DNA of 64,000 bases from Eulemur rufifrons (GCF_041146395.1 NC_090989.1:48014501-48078500), one strand, 5' to 3'; counted from the stretch's first letter, positions 1 through 11,699 are shown. Numbers and translations: made by a program. Notes: generated from the letters alone by a model not told the origin.

Positions 1-1210
1 AGCAACAGCACAGCTGTAAGTAGAGGCCAGAGGCAAGACTAAGCAGGACATACTAACTCTGAAACTATCTCCTATGTATAGTCTATATATTTCCAGTTCA
101 ACTCTAAGTGCTTTTGTCAGAGAAGGTTGTTCTCTATTTCTTTTCTGTCCAGAAACAGCACCGAGGATCAAAGTGTGCATATGGAAGAACTCCATCAGCC
201 AAGTGGTCTTCTGAGATACAGGTTACATTTTATGTAACATAAGAAGCCATATCAAAGCTGTAGTGTCCTCGGGGACATTCCCCCAAGAGTTACTTAGCCT
301 AATACTATATGCTTTTCCTAGTCCTTGAAACAACAAAATATTTTTAGGATGGTATCAGTATCTTTTGAGCTAGTAACAGCTGCTGTGATACTGCTTTACC
401 TGACAATATGATTATAGATGACTATTTGCTATATTACAAAAATTGTAAACTGAGGTAGACTCATGAGAAAAGCATTTGGTTTCATGATGATCCCAAAGTA
501 AAAGTCATACTGAGTGCATTTTATAATCTCACATTTCTCCAAATAAATGGCTTGTCAGAGTTACTCATTTGACTCATTCTCTGATTTCACATAGGGAAAG
601 GATGCAATGTCTCCCTTCCCTTTACCCATCTCTCTGAGGCTCAGTTGTGGCTTACCTTACCCTATTTATGCTTATCTACAGAGAAAGATGATTTCTCAAT
701 TTATATTGTTCCAAATCTCTGCCTCAGGGAAGTAGAATGTTGACTTTAGTAAACATTAGTTTCGATTAAATCAGATAGCCATGTTGATTACCAATACCAG
801 CAAGGAAAAAAATGTAAATAACAAAAGACTTGGAGGCGTGTGGTAGAAGGAACAGGAACCTACCATTTTGGAGGACCAGGTACCCATCTTCCAGGGGATT
901 GGCATTCGAATGCATAAAGGTAAAGTGTGTTAAATAAAATATAAAGCAATTTCATCAATGTAGCAACTCCTAACTCACTGGAGGCCAAATGGTATGCCCC
1001 ACCCTGCAAGGTTTTTGTGGTGCTGAATTCTGTCCTAAAATTTTACTAGCCTGCTCCATCAGTGTCAGCTTTAACCAGAAAGACCAGTTGTTTCTCGTTC
1101 TAAATATTTTTTCTAAAAATTATGAACTGTTGGTGAAATAATTATTCTTTTCTTTGTCCTTTCAACTGCTTTAGAAGAGGTCTGGATTGGGAGTGAGATG
1201 GATATTGGCT
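1..1210. other. Non-coding AT-rich DNA, no feature recognised
   Basis: No open frame of note and no repeat family that I can name. It probably lies upstream of ZPLD1 or in one of its 5' introns. Confidence 0.5.
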
Positions 1211-1214
1211 CCAT

Positions 1215-1352
1215 TCTCGCCCTCAGACTAATCAGCCAGTGGTGACCTTGGATGCTTTGCTCCTTGGGCCTTGGTTTCTACTTTATCAAATGAGCCCAAA
1301 TGGAAGGGTTTGGCTATATAATTTCTGAGATTTCTTCTGGCTCTAAAATTCT
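1215..1352 (+). repeat. MIR-type SINE fragment
   Basis: The order of motifs fits the 3' half of a mammal-wide interspersed repeat: 'gtgaccttgg' near 1242, then 'gggccttggtttc', a decayed 'atcaaatgagc', and 'tctggctctaaaattct' near 1338. It is diverged, as expected for this age class. The family follows from motif order only, without an alignment score. Confidence 0.5.
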
Positions 1353-1589
1353 CTATTCCACATCTTTTTTAAAAATTATTTTAACTCTCATTAAAATAAT
1401 TAATAATTATTTTAATTATTTATATAGAACACTCAATCCATCATCTCATTTGGTGGCAGTAGGGACATGGACTGCTCCTGTGGCTGGATCTCACAGCCCC
1501 TTTTCCACCTCAGTGGACTTCTTGATGTTTAGTGGCTGCCTGGATTTTGATCTATGACCTCCAAGACATATAAAGTAATACCAACTTGA

Positions 1590-3700
1590 TGACTGAAGCC
1601 AAGACGGCCAACTAGAGACATTGCTTGTCATATGATCCTGGCTGGAAGATAGAATATTGGACTGAGGAGAGTGGAAAGCAGTTGCACCTTAGGTGTGTAT
1701 CATAGGGAGAGACAACAGAGATATTTGGGGACTCTGTGGAGAAAAACTGCAAAGCTGAGAAAGAAGACAGGGAGGAGGAGATAGCGGTGCAGATCAAACC
1801 CAGAGAGGCTTGAAGCCCAGTGAAAGGGTAAAGGGGGTTTCCCTCCCCCACCTAGGTGCCTTCAGTGAATAATGGGACACAAAATATACTGGAGGTGCTT
1901 CTACCTTCCACGAGCCCAGGAGTGGTGGCTAAATAGAAATAGGAGGGTGAACCAGCAAACCCCAGGAGTTTGGGTGTTCAAAGGGGACACTCCATGGGTG
2001 CCATGGGAGACCAGAGTACCGGCTTTCTTACACCTAGACATTTCCTCCTCTGCACTTTCTACAGTCATGGCATCAGAGAAAGTAATTTTAGCTCAGGCCA
2101 CTGGTAGTTGTAGACACCTCCCCCCACCAGCGCCCCCACCATTGCAACTACAAGAGTACTCTGAATTGAAAAGCTCTCAGATGGCTGCTTCTCTGAGGGT
2201 AGGAGTGTGTTCCTGGCTGAGCCCACCACAGAGAGTGGGGCAGCTGCAATTAGTGACCTTCCTGCCCACCAGTGTTTTGTAGGACCATACGCTGGCAGCT
2301 TAGACAGGTGGGCTGAACCCAGTGACCCCCAGACAAGAGAGCAGTGAAGGGAGATGCAGGGGAGAGGCCTTGGTCCCAGACTCCGGTGGCAAGGCAGCCC
2401 TTGTGGGCATTTCCAACGGGAGAGTGTGGAGGGGTGCTGAGAAACGGGGATCTGAGAGCACACCCACCTCCCACCTCTGCTGGAGAACCTCCATATTGGA
2501 GGGGGTGTGGCTCTGGGAGTGCATTAGCCTAGTACCTGGTTTGCTTGAAAACCGAATGCCTTAGGCATGGCAGCTGAATGGGAGCCGTGGCCTCTCCCCC
2601 ACTCATTATGATAGGGAGTACAGCTTGAGACAAGAAATTCAGGAGAAGCCGCTTCTCCCCAGAGGGATTGTGTCCCTGGCTGAAGCTCCTGCAGACAGAG
2701 GTCTAATTCTCTCCCCTTGGGATCGTACAGTGAAACAGGAGTGCACAATTGGGGATCCGCCTACCCACTAGTGTTCCATGGAGATGCACACTAGTGGGTC
2801 AGACACATGGACTGAGGGGCAGTTCAAGAGGTAGATCCGGTGCTTAGGGAACTCACGGTGGCTGATCTGATGGCAGAGAGATGTGTGGCTCCAGGGAGCG
2901 GTGAATAGGGAAGGCGCTCATCGCATCCCACAGAGAAACTGCACTTGTGGACAAGGGTGGAAAGAGTCTGACCTGGGGCCTTAGCATTCAACTGTTTAGG
3001 CCCCTACCGCGGGAAAAGCCTTTTCGGCTTGGAGAGATTACCCTAAACTTCACACCAGTGGCTCCCTCCAGAGGCTGTAAAAGCAAACTCTGAGCCCCGC
3101 CAAGGCTTTGCAAAGCCTTTCTGGCTCTTGCAATCCAGCCCTGATATGTCTTCCCTCCCCTCGTCCCCCGCACCTCAGGGGAAGTAGAGATCAAGCAACC
3201 CTTTGGGAGCTACAGGATCCCTCTTAAAGCTCGGGGAATTCTTATGCCCCACCTGGGGGGCCAGAGCTTACCATGCGCACAGAAGAACATCTTGGCAGTT
3301 GGCTCTTTCATGCAAACTTCAGTCAATGATGGGAGAACAACCCATACCTAAACAGCACCTTCGAACCTAAGCAAATGGGGAGAAGTTGATTCATACCCAC
3401 AAGTACCACCTACCATCTTGGAGATTAAGCTGGGGGACCTGTCTCACTATACACTATTGGAAAGAGGTGAAGACAGCAGGTCAGAGGTAGCTCAAGAGGT
3501 TCATTAAATCTGCTACAACACCCCATAAGCAACTCAGGACCAGAACTCCTCTTCCTGGCACTGTCAGGGATCAATCTTCCGTGACCTGGAGACAGGCTTG
3601 TAAGTCAGGCCTAGCACTCCCAAGTCTCCGTGAAGAGGCCAGATGAGAATGAATTAGCAAAAGAACTCCAGAGACACGAAAAATAAGAGTGAGAGGATAC
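1590..3700 (+). promoter_or_regulatory. LINE-1 5' UTR, likely old internal promoter
   Basis: This stretch lies between the L1-like start and the ORF1 ATG. It is more GC-rich than its surroundings and holds several short open frames on both strands without family resemblance, as is common in L1 5' UTRs. L1 5' UTRs are known RNA polymerase II promoters. Activity of this old copy is not shown by the sequence. Confidence 0.55.
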
Positions 3701-3759
3701 CCTCAAAAGAAAAGAATAACTCCTTACCAATGGATACAAACCAAAACTAAAAGTTTGAA

Positions 3760-4093
3760 ATGACTGATGAAGAATTTCGAATATGGATTGTAAGGAAGCT
3801 CAATGAAATACAAGAGAAAGTGGAAACCCAACACAAAGAAACCACAAAAACAATGCAGGTAATGAATGACAAGTTCACTAAAGAAATTGAAATATTAGAA
3901 AAAATCAAACAGAACTGGAAATGAAAAATTCATTCAAGGAAATACAAAACACAGTGGAGAGCCTAAAGAATAGGCTAGATCAGGCAGAATAAAGAATCTC
4001 AGAGCTTCAAGACAATACCTTTGAATTAAACAACTCAGTCAAGGAGAAAGAACAGAGAAATAACAGGAGCGAACAAAACCTACAAGAAATATG
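3760..4093 (+). pseudogene. LINE-1 ORF1p N-terminal part, frameshifted
   Basis: From the ATG at 3760 the frame reads MTDEEFRIWIVRKLNEIQEK and continues as a charged, heptad-like coiled coil, the usual N-terminal half of the L1 RNA-binding protein ORF1p. The frame breaks near 3898-3905 at an A-run. In another frame coiled-coil-like sequence resumes (NQTELEMKNSFKEIQ), followed by a stop after LDQAE and then RISELQD. ORF1p normally forms a trimer through this coiled coil and coats L1 RNA. Here the reading frame is broken by a frameshift, a stop and the nested insertion, so no product is expected. Confidence 0.7.
4087..4093 (+). repeat. Left target site duplication of the nested LINE-1 (AAATATG)
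   Basis: AAATATG occurs here and again at 5940-5946 directly after the poly-A tail. In intact L1 ORF1 this site reads ...CAAGAAATATGGGACTATG, so the host sequence is continuous once the insert and one copy of the repeat are removed. The true duplication may be longer on its left side, because adjoining A residues merge with the tail. Confidence 0.75.
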
Positions 4094-5626
4094 AGACTAG
4101 GTATATATCTAACTAAAGAGGTAAAGGACCTCTATAAGGAAAACTATGAAACACTGAGAAAAGAAATAGCAGAACTTGCAAATAGATGGAAAAATATACC
4201 ATGCTCGTGGATTGGAAGAATCAACATTGTTAAAATGTCTATACTACCCAAAGTGATCTACAGATTCAATGCAATCCCTATTAAATTACCAACATCATTC
4301 TTTACAGACGTAGAGAAACTAATTATACACTTTGTATGGAATCAAAGAAGACCCCGTATAGCAAAAGCAATTTTAAGCAACAAAAACAAAATGGGAGGTA
4401 TTAATTTGCCAGACCTCAAACTATACTACAAGGCCGTGGTTCTTAAAACAGCCTGGTATTGGCACAAGTGCAGGGACACAGACCAGTGGAACACAACAGA
4501 AAATCCAAATATAGAACCATCCTCATATAGTCACCTAATTTTTGACAAAGCGGGAAAGAATATACTCTGGGGACAAGAATCCCTATTCAACAAATGGTGC
4601 TGGGAGAATTGGTTAGCCACTTGTAGAAGACTGAAACAGGACCCACAGCTTTCATCTCTCACAAAAATCAAATCATGGTGGATAACAGACTTAAACCTTA
4701 GGCGTGATACAATCAGAATTCTAGAAGAAAATGTAGGAAAGACTCTTACAGACATTGGCCTAGGCAAAGAATTTATTAAGAAGACCCCCAAGGCAATCAC
4801 AGCAGCAACAAAAATAAATGAATGGGACATGATTAAATTAAAAAGCTTCTGCACAGCCAAAGAAACAGTCAAGAGAATAAACAGACCACCTACAGAATGG
4901 GAAAAAATTTTTGCATACTACACATCAGATAAAGGACTGATAACAAGAATCTATTTAGAACTCAGGAAAATCAGCAAGAAAAAATCAAGCAACCCTATCA
5001 AAAAGTGGGCAAATGACATGAATAGAAACTTCTCAAAAGAAGATATAAGAATGGCTAACAAACATATGAAAAAATGCTCAACATCCCTAATCATCAGAGA
5101 AATGCAAATCAAAACCACAATGAGATATCACTTAACTCCAATGAGAATGGCCTTTATCAAAAAAACCCAAAACAACACATGTTGGCGTGGGTGTGGAGAG
5201 ACAGGAACACTCATACACTGCTGGTGGGACTGCAAACTAGTGCAACCCCTGTGGAAAGCATTATGGAGGTATCTTAAACAGATTCAAGTAGACCTGCCAT
5301 TTGACCCAGCAATCCCATTACTGGGCATATACCCAAAGGAAAAAAGGTCATTCTGTAACAAAGACACATGTACCCGAATGTTTATAGCAGCACAATTCAC
5401 AATAGCAAAGATGTGGAAACAACCCAAATGCCCATCAATACATGGTTGGATTCGTAAGCTGTGGTATATGTATACCATGGAATATTACTCAGCTATAAGG
5501 AATGATGAAGATACGACATCTCTATGGTTCTCCTGGAGAGAGTTGGAACCCATTATATTAAGTGAAGTATCCCAAGAATGGAAAAACAAGCATCACATGT
5601 ACTCACCAGAAAATTGGTTTCCCTGA
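4091..5626 (+). CDS. LINE-1 ORF2p C-terminal fragment, 511 codons, open
   Basis: ORF2p is the endonuclease/reverse transcriptase of LINE-1. This fragment covers only the part after the polymerase core, through to the natural stop. Recognisable blocks are [17 protein letters not shown] near residue 33 (thumb region), [11 protein letters not shown] near 170, [18 protein letters not shown] near 300, and the C-terminal Cys/His knuckle [18 protein letters not shown] with C364, C368, H376 and C381 (C-X3-C-X7-H-X4-C). The endonuclease and catalytic reverse transcriptase domains are absent because the insertion is 5'-truncated; human ORF2p is about 1275 residues. The ATG belongs to the target site duplication, not to L1. 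The frame is undamaged, which points to a recent insertion. A protein product is unlikely and would be catalytically empty. Confidence 0.85.
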   Translation: MRLGIYLTKEVKDLYKENYETLRKEIAELANRWKNIPCSWIGRINIVKMSILPKVIYRFNAIPIKLPTSFFTDVEKLIIHFVWNQRRPRIAKAILSNKNKMGGINLPDLKLYYKAVVLKTAWYWHKCRDTDQWNTTENPNIEPSSYSHLIFDKAGKNILWGQESLFNKWCWENWLATCRRLKQDPQLSSLTKIKSWWITDLNLRRDTIRILEENVGKTLTDIGLGKEFIKKTPKAITAATKINEWDMIKLKSFCTAKETVKRINRPPTEWEKIFAYYTSDKGLITRIYLELRKISKKKSSNPIKKWANDMNRNFSKEDIRMANKHMKKCSTSLIIREMQIKTTMRYHLTPMRMAFIKKTQNNTCWRGCGETGTLIHCWWDCKLVQPLWKALWRYLKQIQVDLPFDPAIPLLGIYPKEKRSFCNKDTCTRMFIAAQFTIAKMWKQPKCPSIHGWIRKLWYMYTMEYYSAIRNDEDTTSLWFSWRELEPIILSEVSQEWKNKHHMYSPENWFP

Positions 5627-5939
5627 TCATCACCTAAATACAAATCTGGAAATCGACACCAATTGGATATCAGACTGAGGTGGGGAGTGGGGGAGGGGAT
5701 GGGGGTATGCCTACACAATGAGTGCATTGTGCACCGTTTGGGGATTGGTAACGCTTGAAGGTGCTGACTCGGGAAGGGGGGGTGGGGAAGGGAGGGATAT
5801 ATAGCTACATGATGGGTGCAACGCGCACTACCTGGGGAACAGACACGCCTGGAGCTCTGACTTGGGGGGAAAGGCGGTACAGGAGCAACGTATGTAACCT
5901 GCAATTCTGTATCCCCCATGACAAGATGAAAAAAAAAAA
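4094..5939 (+). mobile_element. Young 5'-truncated LINE-1 nested in the older LINE-1 ORF1
   Basis: The insert holds the last 40% of ORF2, a 3' UTR of about 300 bases and a poly-A run at 5929-5942. AAATATG target duplications flank it. It lies in the same orientation as its host. The features match target-primed reverse transcription with incomplete first-strand synthesis. The open ORF2 frame contrasts with the decayed host and shows the order of events. Confidence 0.85.
5627..5928 (+). other. LINE-1 3' UTR with G-rich tracts
   Basis: The region between the ORF2 stop and the poly-A run carries two guanine-rich tracts, at about 5681-5706 and 5771-5795, each with several G-runs of three or more. 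A polypurine/G tract is a known conserved feature of mammalian L1 3' UTRs. The end, 'tatcccccatgacaagatg', resembles the terminus of the short insertion at 50491-50618, which suggests one lineage-specific L1 group. Confidence 0.7.
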
Positions 5940-6480
5940 AAATATGGGACTATGTAAAGTGGCCTAACATAAGAATCTTAGGCATCCCTGAGGGCAAAGA
6001 AGAAAATACACAATGGTTGGAAAACCTGTTTTAGGGAATAATTGAGGGAAATTTCCCTGGTCTTGCTAGAAATCTATATATCCAGGTAAAAGAAGCTCAA
6101 TAGACTGCTGGGAGATTCATCGCAAATAGGAAATTACCATGACAGTCATCAGACTGGCCAAAGTAAACATGAAAGAGTCACTCCTATGAGCTGTAAGGCA
6201 AAAGCGTCAGACTTTTTACAAAGGAAAACTCATCAGACTAACTACAGATTTCTCAACTGAGACCTTACAAACCAGAAGGGATTGGGGCACCGTTCTCAAC
6301 CTTCTCAAACAGAATAATGGACAGTCTAGAATGTTGTATACTGAAAAAGAAAGTTTCTTATGTGAAGGAGAAATAAAGACTTTCCCAGACAAGAAAACAC
6401 TGAGGGAATTTGTCAAGACCACAGCTGCCCTGCAGAAAATACTCAGAACTGCATTATACACTGATCAGCACAATAGACAC
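5940..6480 (+). pseudogene. LINE-1 ORF1p C-terminal part, decayed
   Basis: After the nested insert, ORF1 resumes as WDYVKWPNIRILGIPEGKEE, then TQWLENLF, followed by stops and frame changes. This corresponds to the RNA-recognition-like and C-terminal domains that in intact ORF1p bind single-stranded nucleic acid. Many stops make it non-functional. Confidence 0.7.
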
Positions 6481-6559
6481 TCACCAGTGTAAAAGCAACC
6501 AAAAGCTAAAGGTCAGAGCTCAGATATCACAATAGCTCAATAGGTAAAACAAAACAATA

Positions 6560-6921
6560 AAGTTCCACTCAACAGGATGAACTGAAATTCACCCCACTTA
6601 TCAATTCTTTCAATAAATGTGAATGGTTTGAACTCCCCATTCAAGGGACACAGGCTGGCTGAATGGATAAAAAAATACAAGCCTAATATCTGCTGTCTCC
6701 AGGAAACACATCTAACCCACAAGGACTAATTCAGACTCAAGGTGAAGGGATGGAAAACTATTCCACACAAATGGAAACCAAAAGAAAGCCAATGTAGCCA
6801 TTCTCATGTAAGATAACATAGACTTCAAATCAATAAAAGTAAAGAAAGACAAAGAGGGTCGTTATATAATGATGAAGGGAACAATTCAACAAGAAGATAT
6901 AACTATCCTAAATATCTATGC
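6560..6921 (+). pseudogene. LINE-1 ORF2 endonuclease start, truncated and decayed
   Basis: Across three frames the segment reads as NVNGLNSP, GHRLAEWIKKYKPNICCLQ, ETHLTHKD and VKGWKTIPHKWKPKE. This is the N-terminal apurinic-endonuclease-like domain of ORF2p, with the Glu of the QETH motif present. It ends near 6921 and is followed directly by L1 3'-terminal sequence, so about nine tenths of ORF2 is missing. Confidence 0.65.
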
Positions 6922-6989
6922 TGTCTAAAAGCAATTCATGTAACCAAAACATTTGTACCCCTGTAATATTTTGAAATAAAAAATAGAAT

Positions 6990-7730
6990 TAATAACCCAA
7001 AAAATAGTATTAATATATAATGCTTATTAATAAGAATGAATTATCCTTAAGAATGTGAGTCTGTGATGGGATCTGACAGAAATGTCTACTTTCCTAACAC
7101 CCATTTTTTTAAATAATTGGTATCATCAGATGTGGTGGTCATGGATTTGTACCTTGAAGATCTCTCTTTGGGAAAGAATTTGCTGTTTAGTTGCAAAAAA
7201 TGAAGGTAGATGACCATCCCCAGCTGCAGCACCTCAGGAACCACCTCAGTGTTTGAACCTGAGGCCACAATCCTCCTGGGTATTTCTCTGTACCCTACCC
7301 ATAAGCCTGGCCATTTCTGGCTAGTGTGAGACCCCAGTGATGTACAGTCTCTGCTCTGAAGCTCCGCACTGGGTTAGCTGAAACTTTTTTAGGTCTGAAG
7401 TGCTCTGAGGATTTTCCTGCCCATCTCTGCTTTCTCCCTGCTTTCCTTTCATGAGTATTGGACTTGTGTAATATCTGAAAGCTTATTTTACCACCACTGC
7501 GTCCTCCTCTTTTGTGTTTCTCAGGCACTGTCCACCTCTTGTTCCCCACCCCTACCATCTTGCACTCCTAATTCTGTCTCAGTGTCTGCTTTCCAGAGGA
7601 CCTGAATTGACACATTGGAGAATCCAGGTGAGGTTAGAAGTAAAAAAAGGATATAATAAAAGATACATTTTCAGGATTATTTGAAAAGGGTCTCTCTTGT
7701 TAAATTTCCTCTATGCTTTCTATTTTCTTT
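6990..7730. other. Unassigned non-coding DNA
   Basis: Holds the AT-rich flank of the LINE-1 and then a moderately GC-rich stretch at about 7200-7600. The latter looks like an old retroelement remnant, but I cannot name a family. Open frames here are short and unconvincing. Confidence 0.4.
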
Positions 7731-7734
7731 CATG

Positions 7735-7900
7735 GAATTGTACAGGTTTGAAACTGGATGGGACCTTAGAGACTTTAATTTCAACCTTTTGCTTTTTGAC
7801 CCATGAAGAATAAGAGAGATAAAGTGACTTACCCAAGGTCATGTTGAACTGATTAGTAACATGACACTTTAGACTGTGTTTCAGTAAGAGATGTCAAGAC
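7735..7900 (-). repeat. MIR-type SINE fragment
   Basis: Read on the + strand it shows 'gggaccttagagacttt', then 'gataaagtgacttaccca' and 'aggtcatg'. This is the reverse complement of the MIR order seen at 1215-1352. Confidence 0.5.
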
Positions 7901-10700
7901 AGGTGAAGACTCCATAACCCCTTGGTCCAGGTCTCTAGTTCTTGCAGGTCATTGTAACTTAAAGAACTGTTCAACTGCACATTTCCAGGTTGATCACAAA
8001 GTGGCAGGTTGGTCCTTCTTGATGGGTATTTTATAGTCAGAGATAAGGAAACTCACATAGAGGAGAGGAATGGGACTATTTTTTTCCAAGCTGCTCTCAG
8101 GCTCTCAAACTTCACCTTCCTGCACTGGCATGACTAGAAATAAACATTGATATGGAATGAGGTTTCAGAGGACTGTTGCACCTTTAATTGTTACTGTGCT
8201 GTGGGAATTTGTGACATAGTATTTAGGAACATAAATTGCTGTAGCAAGAGCAATATGAGTATAGTTGAAGGTGCCTGGGTATAGAGCAATGGCAGACAGA
8301 AAAGCTTGGGGTTCTTTGCAAAGACCACTTCGATGTCAAGATCCAAAAGCAACCAGACCAACTATCCCATAGGTGGTAGAAATAGATGAGGCAGATCAAA
8401 TCTGAGTCAGGATCAGGACAGGGAGACTGTACCTACTTCTGCCTCATGAAGGGCTAGGCTCAAAAGTATGTGACCAGAGCAGTCAGAAAGAGCCACTTGG
8501 TTGGGGGTTGATATGGTACAGTTGCCATCTGGAAATCCTTAATAACTTTACCTTTAAATTTTTATTCTGTAATTTTAGACAGTAGGATAATCGAGCATGC
8601 ACAGGGTCTTAGAGCCTTTACTCATGTGTGGTCCTGCCTCCTGTCACCTCCCTACCTCCTCTGGTTGGGTGCTCAGCAGCCCTCTCCCTTGCTTCTACCC
8701 AGCAACTGCTGCTGCCCTAGTTCCCAGTGAAGGCTTGGGCCTGGGCATAGAGAAGGCACCTGTGAAGGTCTGCACTAGCCCAGCAAGTATCCTCATTCCC
8801 TAGGGAGCATGACTGTAAATAGCAAATAAAAATCACCATGACAGGTTGAGAGGGATACCTCACAAGAATGGAGAAACTTTTTTCTCATGTTTTGAACAAG
8901 GGGTCTGCATTTTCATTTTGCAATAAGCCCTACAAATTATGTAGCCAGCCCTCACTTCAGGCTTTACCAAACATCTTTCTTTGCAAGGATTAGGAATTAG
9001 CAAGACAATCACCCATTCAATATTGCTTTGTATATTGTATAAGTTAGATAATATTTGATTGTATTATTCATAATGTGGTGACATTTAGGGTATCATTTTG
9101 GTTCTGAATCTTCTCAGTTTTGTAGGTTCAGAAATTTGATTTGATCTTTCTCCCTAGGTATTAGCCTCTGGGGTATTGATTCATATCTACCAAACTACAA
9201 GAGCCTCATGAATTAATTTACTTGAAATTGATAAGGGGTTGGAAATAATGATATTGGGGGAGCAGTACATAGTCTTCACAGAAGAGATGTCTATTTGGAA
9301 AATTGATGATTTTCAGAAAACTCAGATACAAGTATTTAGATGAACTTTAGAAGCAATGCTAATGGATTATTATGCACTCTTCTTTGCTATAGGAATATAC
9401 CTGCTGAGAAGGCTAGAGACTCATACTTGCCAAGGCGGCCTCTGTTCTATGGGGTATGCTAGGGATACAACTACACAAGTAATTCTCATCTCAATGTGTA
9501 ATTACAATATATAATTCTCAACTCCTGTTTACCAAGATTTCACTCTTCTGAAAACATGGGTTGTGGCAACCTTAAAGTAGATGTACAATTTATCTTCTAT
9601 CGATTATATTTAGTTGCTTCCCCTCTCCCACCATTGGATTTCAATCTGTACACTCTTATCCTCAGTGGCAACACATCTGTATATAATCATTTAGAATGGA
9701 CACTGCTATAAATGGTTGATTAAATACTTTGGTTCTTTGGTTCTAGTTATCTTCACTTTTAGGACCTTATTTTTGCATACACTCTCCTCAAATTCTAAAT
9801 AACTTTGACTTTTTATGATAGAACTTTAAACATCTGCTACATTCAGCAATTCTTAAAAAATAAATGATTTCTACTACAAATCATAGTCTAAAATGTTTTA
9901 AAGAAAATGGTCAAATTAACTTTGGCCATTCTCTAATCCACCATCATAATTTAGAGCCCATCTTTCTTTTTGAGTGTTATCTTTATGAATTTTATTTACC
10001 AAATATTTGTCGTGTCAACATGTTTGTTTTATTTCTACAATGAGATGATTAGCTTGAACAAATTGTACAAATATTATCAGAAGCAAGAGCTCAATATCAA
10101 CTTCACCAAAATGAAAATTATCATTTTTGAAGGTATTATTCAATATCCAAGTGAATGATGCTTAACAAGTCTAGTATGCAGGCTCTGTGAAGTGCATTTT
10201 TGGAGTAACTCATCTTGAAATGCCATAAGGTGTGGCCCTCCTCAAATTTAAGTTGTTTCTAGTATGCATATGTTAGAGATTGAGAATTATTAAAGCATAC
10301 TCTTAAAGTTTTCCAGTTAATGTATTATGCAGAACCCCAAGGATTTGCTTGCATTTTTGTAGAACTTTGGGAAGAATTAAAACTATTTTTTGAGAAAAGT
10401 CTTGGGCCTGCCCAACTCAATTGTTCTGCAGCTGGTTAGGAATATAGATAAATTATTCAATATTTATATTAAAATAAAGTTCAAATATCATCAACTCTAG
10501 AGCTAGTAGTTAAGTCATTAAAAAAATCAGTTCATTAAAAAAATTTGGCATTTATAAAAACCTTAATTTTAAAATATATGTTACATATAGCATCCTTTGG
10601 GAGTCTATCTGGGAGAAACAGTTTTCTAAAATTTATAATCTCTCCTTTGCTTTAAGTCAAATCAGTAGAAAGATACAAATTCACTTCTCCAAAAAATTTT
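7901..10700. other. Non-coding DNA without a recognised feature
   Basis: Mixed composition, AT-rich beyond 8800. Short frames, such as one at 8597-8803, show no domain or splice context. I name no repeats here. Confidence 0.45.
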
Positions 10701-10704
10701 CATT

Positions 10705-10835
10705 TCATGGATTTGGTCATTTATTTATTCAAATAGTATGTATTGACCTTCTACTATGTTCTAGGAACTCTTTTAGGCACCAGTCATAAACACAGTAATG
10801 ACCCTGCACTTGTGCACTATCGTAGAATGATGCAG
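10705..10835 (-). repeat. L2 3'-end fragment
   Basis: On the + strand it reads 'tcatttatttattcaaata', 'tgaccttctactatgttct' and 'gtcataaacacagtaatga'. This is the reverse complement of the L2 3' terminus. Confidence 0.55.
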
Positions 10836-11224
10836 ATACCCAGCGTCATCAGCTAATGATGAGAGCTATGAAAAATAAAAGGTGTGTTAACTTTTTAATA
10901 TTATATCTAGTATTATACTATCCTGAATGCCAACGCAAGGTTTTTGGAGCAATGCAGATTTATCATTATTTATTTACAGCAAATAATAAAACATTGTTTT
11001 TTTTGTCCTCTAATACCACCTTCCAGGCTGATGCAGTGAGACCCAGATGCTACCCTACATATACTGGGCCTGTGTGAGTTGACATGGAAATGAGGAGCAC
11101 CTAAACCAGGCCTGGCTGGGACACATAAAGAAAGTCTAAGAGTTAAGGTTGTTTTTAGTTGTGTTCCACCAAAACTTAAGTAAAGTGCTTTATTTTAGTT
11201 TATTATTTTATCTTATTCTTTATG

Positions 11225-11680
11225 ATACAGAGTCTGGAGGCAGATAGTCCGAGGTTGTTATGGTGACATGATGACATTGAGGTCCCAGATTCTCTCTAGC
11301 TTTCAGCTTTGCCATCCTTAGTACCATATTGTTCTCCTCATGTGCACAAAAACCGATTGCCCTCCTAGATGTCACATTTCAATTCTAGGAAGAGAGAAGA
11401 TAAAAGGGAAAGGGCAAAGATACATTGAATAGGTTTGTTCCATTTTTCAGGAAGACAGTGGCACTGAAAAGCCCATCCCTTTAACTGCCATTTATACCCT
11501 TTCCCCAGAACTGGGTCACAAGCCCATATTCAGCTTCACAGGAGGTTGGAAAGCTAAGTATTTTTAAACAGAAATATTAGCCACTAAATTAATTTGTGTT
11601 CTATTAGAAAGAAAGATGAAGTGAATAGATATTAGGACAACAATTAAAAGTGTCTGGCAGAGGAGTGATTTCTGTAGAAA
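11225..11680. repeat. Old interspersed repeat, family not assigned
   Basis: The motif order 'agtctggaggcagatagtcc', 'tcagctttgccatcctta', 'aagggaaagggcaaagata', 'gaactgggtcac' and 'aagtgtctggcagagg' recurs in mammalian genomes in my recollection. I cannot place it in a named family with confidence. Confidence 0.4.
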
Positions 11681-11699
11681 CTGAGAACTAAGATGAAAG

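Larger units (their letters stand above)
1590..6985 (+). mobile_element. Older LINE-1 lacking most of ORF2, host of a nested LINE-1
   Basis: The element opens with an L1-type 5' UTR ('aagacggccaactagag' near 1602) running about 2.1 kb. A decayed ORF1 follows from 3760. At 4093/5940 ORF1 is cut by a younger L1, and it resumes at 5940 with a frame reading WDYVKWPNIRILGIPE, the known ORF1 segment after the coiled coil. Past ORF1, about 6590-6915 matches the start of the ORF2 endonuclease domain, including a QETHLT motif with the catalytic Glu. The sequence then jumps at about 6921 to a LINE-1 terminus ('accaaaacatttgtacccc', then 'gaaataaaa' near 6971). The reverse transcriptase and most of ORF2 are missing. 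No clean target duplication was found, so the outer borders are approximate. Confidence 0.75.

Noticed and set aside
1612..3194. Several 60-136 codon frames on both strands
   Set aside because: They fall in a LINE-1 5' UTR, overlap one another and show no family features.
4531..4872. 113-codon minus-strand open frame
   Set aside because: It lies entirely opposite the LINE-1 ORF2 frame and is its shadow.
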